A stretch of 64,000 nucleotides of DNA from Hormoscilla sp. GM7CHS1pb. GTDB lineage: Bacteria; Cyanobacteriota; Cyanobacteriia; Cyanobacteriales; Desertifilaceae. Where the stretch lies: contig JACONN010000002.1 in NCBI GenBank assembly GCA_014323675.1, positions 1,550,001 to 1,614,000 of the forward strand, in the 5' to 3' direction. Shown one piece after another: positions 29,248 through 38,616 of this stretch; positions within the stretch are counted from its first letter, which is position 1, and each line of letters begins with the position of its first letter. The notes below the pieces were generated by a model, which was given only the letters and a program-made list of their open reading frames with translations, had not been told where the DNA came from and did no database searches. The position numbers and the translations under genes are program-made.

Positions 29248-29508
29248 TTACAGCAGGCGACCTCTTCCAAAGCGGTGAACGGCTTTATAACCAATGCGAA
29301 CCCGCCAGATTTGAGCATCAGGGTATCGTTTCAGTAATCCTTCAGATGCGGTAATCGTATCATCAGCAACCTCAAAGGCCCCTGTCTCGATATCGATCGC
29401 GACTATCTTGCCGTGATTTCCCTCCTCAACTTGAGGACGCACCTGGGTTGAGTAAATTTCATTCCCGCGTCGAGCGAATTCCTCTTTGCTGTAGCTTAGT
29501 TGTATCAT
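29248..29508 (-). CDS. Small conserved protein preceding the aspartic protease
   Basis: 86 residues. The sequence GNHGKIVAIDIETGAFEVAD, DAQIWRVRIGYKAVHRFG is a small cyanobacterial family regularly found next to aspartyl proteases. Its GKIVAID stretch resembles the GKVVAIE of the protein at 27607, so both protease pairs may use a related partner. It forms an operon with the protease, 4 bases apart. Function unknown. Confidence 0.75.
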   Translation of the reverse strand: MIQLSYSKEEFARRGNEIYSTQVRPQVEEGNHGKIVAIDIETGAFEVADDTITASEGLLKRYPDAQIWRVRIGYKAVHRFGRGRLL

Positions 29509-29562
29509 CGGTTTGACATCTCGTCAACTCAATATTTCCTATTTTAACATAGCCGATCGCGC

Positions 29563-29788
29563 GTCGATGTTCGGACCAAGGTGCTGGCCTCCAAATGGGC
29601 ATCCGGATGCACCAACATAACTGTAGAGGCGAAGCTAAGGAGCGAGTAAATGATGAACAAAGGCGAAAGATTTACGTCCCGAATGCTTCGCCCTGCCCGT
29701 TAATGAGATACCGTCTATGACCAATGCTAACATCGATCGGGGATGGGGCGATATCGGGCGCATCTCACTACGGGGTGGGCGTTTAGCG
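29563..29788. repeat. Long direct repeat B, copy 1
   Basis: About 226 bases beginning GCGTCGATGTTCGGAC and ending GGGGTGGGCGTTTAGCGAA, repeated nearly exactly at 30055-30282. A short third piece (ATCGATGTTCGGACCTTGGT) is at 27424. Non-coding. Confidence 0.85.
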
Positions 29789-29790
29789 AA

Positions 29791-30045
29791 TTAGGATATA
29801 AACTAAAAGATATCTATTGCCGTGCCCCGGCGCGATCGGATGCGATCTCCACCGATGACATTTGATTGGCGATCGGGCATCGGGTGAGGAGCGGATGTGG
29901 CCGGGGCGGGCGCAAATTAACATAATGATATTTTCTCGCTCCTAGGCTCCGCCTGGGAGCGCTAGTTGGAGGCTCTGCCTCCTGTGGTAGGATGGGAGGC
30001 AGAGCCTCCTAAATCCGTTCCCAGCGAGACACTGGGAACGAAGGG
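29791..30045. repeat. Long direct repeat A, copy 2
   Basis: Second copy of the block at 28422-28663, with small substitutions and a short insertion (GTGAGGAGCG). Together with repeat B it makes 29509-30475 an entirely repetitive gene-free stretch. Confidence 0.85.
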
Positions 30046-30054
30046 AAACCTCGC

Positions 30055-30282
30055 CGATCGCGCGTCGATGTTCGGACTGGCCTCGAAATGGGCATCCGAA
30101 TGCACCAACATAACTGTAGGGGCGAAGTTAAGGAGCGAATAAATTATCTACGCAAGCGAAAGATTTACGTCCCGAATGCTTCGCCCTGCCCGTTAATGAG
30201 ATACTGTCTATGACCAACACTAACATCGATCGGGGATGGGGCGATATCGGGCGCATCTCACTACGGGGTGGGCGTTTAGCGA
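30055..30282. repeat. Long direct repeat B, copy 2
   Basis: Second copy of 29563-29788. The order A-genes-B-A-B implies that the unit B-A or A-B was itself duplicated. Confidence 0.85.
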
Positions 30283-30475
30283 AGCTGCGCGTTAGCGCTA
30301 GCATTCCGATAGGAGATTTGTTAATTTATCTCAAAGATTGTCGCCGGAATGCTTCGCCCCTACAGATATTTTTGCATGCATAGGGAAGGGAAATATTTCT
30401 GTCCGCGTACTTATCCGTGGTTGGCAAACTCCCGATAAGACCAAAAAAATCCATCGGACTCTGTCCCCTTGCCTC

Positions 30476-32071
30476 TCACTGCCCCTGCACCCTCCAAATC
30501 CTGATATCATAGTCCTTGTTGCATTCTGGCAAACTACATCCACCACCACTGACAATTGTCTGCCCATCGGGACTAAAGGCGACGCTCCTAACCCAGTCCG
30601 AATGACCAGTGAGGGTACGCAGTAACCTGCCGCTTTCCAGATTCCAAATCTTGATGGTCCTGTCATAACTGCCACTGGCTAACAACTGCCCATAGGGACT
30701 AATGGCGACGCTATTAACCCAGTGCGAATGACCTTTGAAGGTACGCAGTAACCTGCCGCTTTCCAGATTCCAAATCTTGATGGTCCTGTCCCTACTGCCA
30801 CTGGCTAACAACTGCCCATCGGGACTAATGGCGACGCTATTAACCCAGTGCGAATGACCAGTGAGAGTACGCAGTAACCTGCCGCTTCCCAGATTCCAAA
30901 TCTTGATGGTCCTGTCATCACTGCCACTGGCTAACAACTGCCCATCGGGACTAATGGCTACGCTCCTAACCCATCTGGAATGACCAGTGAGAGTACGCAG
31001 TAACCTGCCGCTACCCAGATTCCAAATCTTGATGGTCCTGTCACCACTGCCACTGGCTAACAACTGCCCATCGGGACCCCAAGCCTGCCCGACGCTATTA
31101 ACATCGCCGGAATGACCAGTGAGGGTACGCAGTAACCTGCCGCTTCCCAGATTCCAAATCTTGATGGTATTGTCATCACTGCCACTAGCTAACAACTGCC
31201 CATCGGGACTAATGGCGACGCTATAAACCACGTCGGAATGACCTTTGAGGGTGTCAGCTAGAACGTAGTTTGTGGGAGAGTAGTAGGCAGTTTGGTTATC
31301 AGAATTGGGGCGCGGCGGGAGAGGGGATGGTGGCGGTGTATTCCTGCTACCTTCTGATGGGTTATCCGGGGGAGGAGTCGATCGTTCTTCTGGCGGGAGA
31401 ACTGCCACTTGCCAGCTTTTGTAGGTATTAATTGGAATTCCAAAAAACTCCCATTCTCCAGTATTCGGCTCCTGGAAGCCGAGTCCATTAATCCCCACTA
31501 CATCCCCTTCCTCATCCAGTATCGGACCGCCACTCATGCCTGGTCTACTTTGATTTGTATGGACTAAAGTATAGCCCTCCCGAGCGCGGGGCTGAATTCC
31601 GGTAATATTGCCCTGTTGAAACCGATATCCCCGTTCTGGGTTAACCGGATCTATACCAACCCAACCTGACGCATAGACTTTCCTACCTACAACTATTCGC
31701 GATGAATCCCCTAAATTTGCCACGGAGTAACTTCGGGTGCTAGAAAAACGCAACACTGCTAAGTCTATCCCCCCAGGTTGACACATCTCTTGATTAGCTT
31801 CCACTTGATAGCTACTGCCCCTGTGAGTAACAATAATATAGGTTCCCGGTTCTTCGATTACGTGACAGTTGGTCAGGACAGTATAAGTATTGCCTTCTTT
31901 GCCCACGATCGCGCCAGATCCCCTACCTTGTCCATCGATCCGCACAGTAATTTCTTGAGCAATTTTGCCCACTTCCTCGGGAGATAACCCCACAGCGATT
32001 TGAGGCTGTACCAGGGCAAAAGTAGCCGCCACACCAAGTAACGCTGCCGGTATTTTATAGGATAGTTTCAT
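30476..32071 (-). CDS. Secreted trypsin-like protease with WD40 propeller
   Basis: 531 residues from MKLSYKIPAALLG. An N-terminal hydrophobic segment (AALLGVAATFALVQ) is a likely signal peptide. The serine protease domain (residues ~30-220) has His in LTNCHVI, Asp in GGIDLAVLRF and Ser in RPGMSGGPIL. A Pro-rich linker precedes six WD40 repeats of 42 residues (GHSxxVxSVAISPDGQLLAS ... IKIWNL). The repeats are almost identical at the DNA level, showing recent expansion or gene conversion; repeat 2 has a 2-residue insertion (GQAWGPDG) and the last has an 8-residue insertion. Protease-WD40 fusions occur in cyanobacteria. The substrate is unknown; likely periplasmic. Confidence 0.9.
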   Translation of the reverse strand: MKLSYKIPAALLGVAATFALVQPQIAVGLSPEEVGKIAQEITVRIDGQGRGSGAIVGKEGNTYTVLTNCHVIEEPGTYIIVTHRGSSYQVEANQEMCQPGGIDLAVLRFSSTRSYSVANLGDSSRIVVGRKVYASGWVGIDPVNPERGYRFQQGNITGIQPRAREGYTLVHTNQSRPGMSGGPILDEEGDVVGINGLGFQEPNTGEWEFFGIPINTYKSWQVAVLPPEERSTPPPDNPSEGSRNTPPPSPLPPRPNSDNQTAYYSPTNYVLADTLKGHSDVVYSVAISPDGQLLASGSDDNTIKIWNLGSGRLLRTLTGHSGDVNSVGQAWGPDGQLLASGSGDRTIKIWNLGSGRLLRTLTGHSRWVRSVAISPDGQLLASGSDDRTIKIWNLGSGRLLRTLTGHSHWVNSVAISPDGQLLASGSRDRTIKIWNLESGRLLRTFKGHSHWVNSVAISPYGQLLASGSYDRTIKIWNLESGRLLRTLTGHSDWVRSVAFSPDGQTIVSGGGCSLPECNKDYDIRIWRVQGQ

Positions 32072-32142
32072 AGTTCTGCGTGTCAATCAATCCTGCGGTT
32101 TAGTTGCACCTGTCATACAAGAGTTAGGTTCGCCAAATCACT

Positions 32143-32828
32143 CATATCTTGCACCATTTTCAACCAGAGGCGGAGCCTCCATAAATCGTTCCCCGGCTCC
32201 GCCAGGGAACGAGGATAAAGTTGTGATAGAGAAAAACGCTCCCCTCTGGTTACCAGGTTCTACCTGGTAACGGTATTCTGAGGCTCCAGCCTCCACCCAT
32301 CCGTGCAGAATCAAGTCTCTCAGAGCGTGGAAGGTAGGATTAAACTCATATCTTGCACCATTTTCAACCAGAGGCGGAGCCTCCATAAATCGTTCCCCGG
32401 CTCCGCCAGGGAACGAGGATAAAGTTGTGATAGAGAAAAACGCTCCCCTCTGGTTACCAGGTTCTACCTGGTAACGGTATTCTGAGGCTCCAGCCTCCAC
32501 CCATCCGTGCAGAATCAAGTCTCTCAGAGCGTGGAAGGTAGGATTAAACTCATATCTTGCACCATTTTCAACCAGAGGCGGAGCCTCGATAACTCGTTCC
32601 CTGGCTCCGCCAGGGAACGAGGGTAAAGTTGTGATAGAGAAAAACGCCCCTCTCTGGTTACCAGGTAGAACCTGGTAACGGTATTCTGAGGCTCCAGCCT
32701 CCACCCATCCGTGCAGAGTCAAGTCTCTCAGAGCGTGGAAGGTAGGATTAAACTCATATCTTGCACCATTTTCAACCAGAGGCGGAGCCTCGATAACTCG
32801 TTCCCTGGCTCCGCCAGGGAACGAGGGT
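32143..32828. repeat. 204-bp tandem repeat, three full copies plus a partial fourth
   Basis: Copies start at 32143, 32347, 32551 and 32755 with CATATCTTGCACCATTTTC. Each contains hairpin modules such as GGCTCCGCCAGGGAACGAGG and TGAGGCTCCAGCCTCC. Because 204 is a multiple of three, one strand stays open (68-residue periodic frame), but this frame has no ribosome site and is best explained by the repeat. Non-coding expansion between the protease and prk. Confidence 0.9.
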
Positions 32829-33056
32829 AAAATGCTTTTAGTGGGTTTTAACCGGTTTTAACCCACTTTCGCCTCGAAATTTGGCTCACGTCTGGTAATG
32901 TCGGGGTTTTAACCCACAGCGGGCCATGAGGCTAATCGAATTAATCGAATACCTTTTGTCCTGCGCAAGGTAGGATTAAAACTATCATACCCCCCGGAAC
33001 CCGCAGCCGCTGCGCAGCCAAAGCGCAATCTCCTGCTTAACCCTCGGGATATTGAG

Positions 33057-33093
33057 AAAAATAAAAAAAGGGCGAGTACCGCCCCTCGCCCTT
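33057..33093 (-). terminator. Intrinsic terminator downstream of prk
   Basis: On the minus strand a 9-bp stem AAGGGCGAG / CTCGCCCTT with an 8-base loop is followed by TTTTTATTTTT. This is a classic Rho-independent terminator, 140 bases past the prk stop codon. A second, T-tract-less GC hairpin (AGCCCGC/GCGGGCT) lies between at 33170-33190. Confidence 0.85.
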
Positions 33094-33231
33094 GGTGAAG
33101 ATTGTCAGGCAAAAGCTGATATAGCAGTTCTCTTCCTTTGTGCGATCTGCTGTCGGAGATGGGTGTATAGCCCGCGCAGGCGGGCTTTGTTCTCCTAGCC
33201 GGACCCTAAAGGATCCGGGCGGCTTACCACT

Positions 33232-34260
33232 TTACACGCTAACAGGCACCTTTTCTTCCTTTTCTTCCTTTTCTTCCTTTTCTTCCTGCGCCATCTGATA
33301 TTCAAAGCTAGCCCGCATTTTCAGACCCGTGAGCACTTGGAACAGTCCACTACCATTGTTAGAACCCGGATACTCTTGATGCTCCCGCACCAGATGGGTC
33401 AATTCGCCGTAGTATTTAGTGGACGTGTTGCTCAGATGACCTTCGACGTAAATCATCTCCTCTAAATTGTCAAACTGACCGTCCACTTCCAAAATGGAGA
33501 CTTCCTGACCGTAATAGCTATCGGGTCCGTAGTACATTTTGATGCCAGGGTACGAGCAGGTGAGCTTGCGACCGCAGGGAATCCAGTTGATCGTTGACCC
33601 TTCATCAAACAGATATACCGGATCGCGACCTTCTACTCCGTAGCGCTGGATCATGCGTACCCGCAGGATTTTATGTTCTTTGTCCTCTTTAATCAACTCC
33701 GTGGGCAGAACTTGAATCACCACATCGGCGTGAGCTTTCTGCGGGTCGATGTAGGCCATAAAGTCTGGGCGACGGGCATTGATGGCAAACAGCACGTCTT
33801 CATAACTATGACCCCGTTCTGCCATATCTCTTTTGATTTTCCAGGCAATTTTTACCTCGTCGCTGATATCCAGGTAAACGCTGAAGTCCAAAAGATCGCG
33901 CACTCGCTCGTCATACAAGGGGTGCAGCCCCTCTAGCACCACGATCGGGGTCGGGGTGATTCGCTCTGGCGGGTCGATCGCGCCCGTTTCGTGATTGTAG
34001 ATCGGCTTATCGATCGCCTGACCATTTTTGAGCGCTTTTGCTTGCTCGAACATCAGGTCAAAGTTGTTGGCCCGGGGGTCAAGAGCCGTGATCCCAGTCT
34101 CTTTACGCTGTTTCCGGTCTAGAGAATGGTAGTCATCCAGGCAGACTACTGTTACTAATTCTTTTCCGAACAAGTCAGTGATGCGGCGCAAGAACGTGGA
34201 TTTACCGCATCCGGAGTCTCCGGCTACACCTATTAATACCACGCGATCGGGCTTTGTCAT
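33232..34260 (-). CDS. prk: Phosphoribulokinase
   Basis: 342 residues. It phosphorylates ribulose-5-phosphate to RuBP for the Calvin cycle. The P-loop is GVAGDSGCGKST. The redox pair of oxygenic-phototroph PRK is present: Cys in SGCGKS and Cys in VVCLDDYHS; the C-terminal pair around IPCGRKLTCSYPG is also present. Other motifs are VVLEGLHPLYDERV and HADVVIQVLPTEL. The enzyme is ~10 residues longer than usual because the tail carries four EEK units from a 9-bp repeat (33251-33286). It is divergent from petH across 570 bases, an arrangement I recall from other cyanobacteria. Confidence 0.97.
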   Translation of the reverse strand: MTKPDRVVLIGVAGDSGCGKSTFLRRITDLFGKELVTVVCLDDYHSLDRKQRKETGITALDPRANNFDLMFEQAKALKNGQAIDKPIYNHETGAIDPPERITPTPIVVLEGLHPLYDERVRDLLDFSVYLDISDEVKIAWKIKRDMAERGHSYEDVLFAINARRPDFMAYIDPQKAHADVVIQVLPTELIKEDKEHKILRVRMIQRYGVEGRDPVYLFDEGSTINWIPCGRKLTCSYPGIKMYYGPDSYYGQEVSILEVDGQFDNLEEMIYVEGHLSNTSTKYYGELTHLVREHQEYPGSNNGSGLFQVLTGLKMRASFEYQMAQEEKEEKEEKEEKVPVSV

Positions 34261-36030
<1,770 letters not shown>

Positions 36031-36349
36031 AGTATAGGCTTCAATTAGTAGGGCGATGCCCACCAATAATTGTTTCTGTAGTTTCTGTAGGGCGGGCATT
36101 GCCAGCCCTGTCAAGGTGAGGGTAAACAATGGCCAAACAGTTGAATTTTTTTTGGCTGTTTGTGCCTTCGTCAGTCCCAATCAAAATGAGGCAATTAGCA
36201 ATTAATTTGCTAAATTGACAATTGCGAAATATTTCGGGAATTCGTACCGAAGTTGTTTCAATCAAAGAGAGCTGATTGACAAGTTATTATATCAGTTGAG
36301 AATCTCCATTGCCTTAAGCACTAAAATTAGTTATTATACAGAGTTAAAA

Positions 36350-36782
36350 CTACCGAAGCAGCATCGCTGAGTGGGCTCCCCGGACAGGCGAGAGGTCTCC
36401 TGGGAATGCGCAGGATAGGCAGTGCGCTCCGCGAACTTCGGATATCGCACTTCATAGGAGACCCCGATGCCTCTCGGGTAGTGCTTAAGGCGCTCCCGAG
36501 AGGCATCGAATCGCGCCTTTCGGGAGGCGGAGCCTCCCACCAAGGGTTCCAAGGCAGAGCCTCGGAACCAGAAAAAGTATTACTCGTTCCATGACTCTGG
36601 CATGGAACGAAATAATGAGGCTCTGCCTCGTGAAATCTCCTCGTTCCATGACTCCGGCATGGAACGGGATTTTTGAGGATCTGCCTCCTGAGATTACCTC
36701 ATTTAAACTGGTAACGAGCTAGATCATCTCGGGAGGCGGAGCCTCCCACCAGGGTTCCAAGGCAGAGCCTCGGAACCAGAAT
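36350..36782. repeat. Cluster of GC-rich hairpin repeats in a ~980-base gene-free stretch
   Basis: Modules seen elsewhere in the window recur: GGGAGGCGGAGCCTCCCACC plus GGTTCCAAGGCAGAGCCTCG at 36521 and again at 36731, and two copies of CGTTCCATGACTCTGGCATGG-like hairpins at 36586 and 36642. No gene is supported from 36031 to 37014. Confidence 0.75.
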
Positions 36783-37014
36783 AGGATTAATGGAGAGTTA
36801 AGGGTCTCTTGGGTTCGCGATCGCCCCATCCCCAACCGGCAATAATTCTGTCATTAATTACTCTTCCCGAACAAGCGCAAAAAAGGTATCCTAAAGCAAG
36901 GGCAACTTAGCTATAAATGCTCCCGAGTAATAAAAGCGATGCTAAAACTCCTGAATTTTTTGCACCCGAAGCAAGATTAATGCCTCTATCTCAAGTATAA
37001 AACCTGCAAATATC

Positions 37015-37233
37015 TTACATCACAGCCGAAATTTCATTGACCATTTGCAACCGTCCTCGGCGGACAGCATGAAGCAATCTATCAATTGCTTGCTTTTCTT
37101 CTTCAGTAATAGTATCATCCATGATGGCGGCCATTAGTCCGTAACGGTCAGCTTCAGTGATGGAACAAGTTTGACTAACTTGGGCAAATAATTCGCTGAT
37201 TCCGAAGGGGAGAAGGTTAACGGTAAATCCCAT
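37015..37233 (-). CDS. Small conserved helical protein
   Basis: 72 residues starting MGFTVNLLPFGISE. The core SITEADRYGLMAAIMDDTIT, EEEKQAIDRLLHAVRRGRLQ is a pattern I associate with a small cyanobacterial family of unknown function. Mostly helical by eye, with no membrane segment. Stands alone. Another frame overlapping its start is not supported. Confidence 0.65.
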   Translation of the reverse strand: MGFTVNLLPFGISELFAQVSQTCSITEADRYGLMAAIMDDTITEEEKQAIDRLLHAVRRGRLQMVNEISAVM

Positions 37234-37523
37234 GGTTTTTCCTCGAACTCTATGTTTACACTATCTCCCAAAAAGCCAGAGAAAACAGTGACGTAGTAAG
37301 GTATAGAACTGTGATCATTCATCTTTCTTCAGGTGATGCATTCCGGTCTCTGGGTGTGATGGGAGTCACAGACAGTTTGGTCAGTATAATGATTGGCTGA
37401 TTTATAACTGGTTTTTCTATTCCCTTTGATATGGGGAGAGTTGATTATTTTAGTGATGTTGGCCTTAGCGGTGAATGGCTTCAGTCAAGCTGGTCCGAGA
37501 GATCGATCGCTTGCTCTTACTCC

Positions 37524-37648
37524 TATGCTACGATATAATCCTCATAATTCAAAATCTTTGTATTATTTGTAATCTATAAGATTCCTTTATACTACGATAA
37601 CACGCATAATTCAAAAATATGTATTATCTGTAATTTATAAGATTACCC
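37524..37648. repeat. Imperfect ~62-bp AT-rich tandem duplication
   Basis: CTACGATATAATCCTCATAA ... TAATCTATAAGATT is followed at once by CTACGATAACACGCATAA ... TAATTTATAAGATT. The rest of the 540-base gap 37234-37773 shows no gene. Confidence 0.65.
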
Positions 37649-37773
37649 TAAATTACAAAAAAAATTCGATCGCCTGCGGCAGAGAAAAGGGCAATGATTG
37701 ATTTCTGACAGAGATAGTTTTTCGGTTTTGGGAGTGGTGAGTAAACCAGCGCGAGTTAACCACGGCAGCGTAA

Positions 37774-37941
37774 TCACTTGTATGGGACCGTTACGAGTGA
37801 GAATGCGGTGGGTGCCGATGCGATCGCCCGAAATCCTGTTTGTCGCAGACGTTCAATAGCAGCCGGTAGATCGAGCAAAATATAGCGCCCCACATTTTCT
37901 GGTATCTCGATGGTGATTTGCCTCTTTTTCTCCTGACTCAT
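37774..37941 (-). CDS. Short hypothetical protein, possible antitoxin fragment
   Basis: 55 residues from MSQEKKRQITIEIPENVGRY. The opening KRQITIEIPENV with alternating hydrophobics resembles the start of ribbon-helix-type or UPF0175-type antitoxins, and LPAAIERLRQTGF is helical. It ends soon after, so it may be truncated. It follows the broken DUF2283 gene on the same strand. Weak call. Confidence 0.35.
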   Translation of the reverse strand: MSQEKKRQITIEIPENVGRYILLDLPAAIERLRQTGFRAIASAPTAFSLVTVPYK

Positions 37942-37988
37942 AGTTTTTCCTCCCGATCGCATTTAACATGATAACATTCTTTTGCTGC

Positions 37989-38195
37989 CTACTTTGACGA
38001 TAACAGCCGTTTAGAAAAGAATAGCACTTCCAGATTCTCGATTTTCTCTGTCTCAGGATTCAGACGTGCAATTACCCCATACTCAATTTCTTCCGATTCT
38101 TACTCTGGGTATGGCGGGCACTTGTCAATATAGAGGATGTCTCCCTCGCGATCGTATTCAAAGGTTAATTTTTCGTCCATATCTAGGATAGCCAT
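37989..38195 (-). pseudogene. DUF2283-type protein with an in-frame stop
   Basis: Reading from ATG at 38195 gives MAILDMDEKLTFEYDREGDI, LYIDKCPPYPE, then TAA, then in the same frame ESEEIEYGVIARLNPETEK, IENLEVLFFSKRLLSSK. This is a complete 68-codon DUF2283 pattern (YDREGDILYI ... GVIxRLNxE ... LEVLxxSKRL) broken by one nonsense codon. Such small proteins are often in toxin-antitoxin-like or mobile contexts. Confidence 0.7.
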
Positions 38196-38339
38196 CGCAC
38201 TCTTGCCAGTAGAACTGTTGTCTGCTAGTTTAACATGGGCGATCTTCCCTTGGCAATAAATTCACATCACATAGGTGCATCTCATATTTGCGTCGCCACC
38301 GCAACTGGCACCTACCAGATGCAAACCCGTGCCCCACTG

Positions 38340-38575
38340 TTCGGGTTTTGGACCTCTCGGTTGAGGTTTTGGACCTCTCGGTTGAGGTTTTGGACCTCTC
38401 GGTTGGGGTTTAAAACCTCTCGGTTGGGGTTTAAAACCTCTCGGTTGAGGTTTAAAACCTCTCGGTTGAGGTGTAAAACCTCTCGGTTGGGGTTTAAAAC
38501 CTCTCGGTTGGGGTCCAAAACCTCTCAGTTGGGGTTTTGGACCTCTCGGTTGAGGCTTAAAACCTCTCAAGAGGC
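38340..38575. repeat. 21-bp tandem repeat array, about 11 units (locus 2)
   Basis: Same family as 27151-27411. The units are CGGTTGGGGTTTAAAACCTC with GAGG and TTTTGGACC variants. The first three units carry TTTTGG in place of TTTAAA. It lies directly past the 3' end of the alpha-2-macroglobulin gene. Both strands remain open by virtue of the 21-base period; not treated as coding. Confidence 0.9.
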
Positions 38576-38616
38576 CAGCAGGTCTGTTTCATTCGGGTGT
38601 GATGGAACGAGGAGAT

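Noticed and set aside
32138-32722. 194-residue periodic open frame (68-residue period)
   Set aside because: Made entirely of a 204-bp non-coding hairpin repeat whose length happens to be a multiple of three.
37134-37322. 62-residue frame overlapping the small protein at 37015
   Set aside because: Half of it is antiphase to a better-supported conserved gene.
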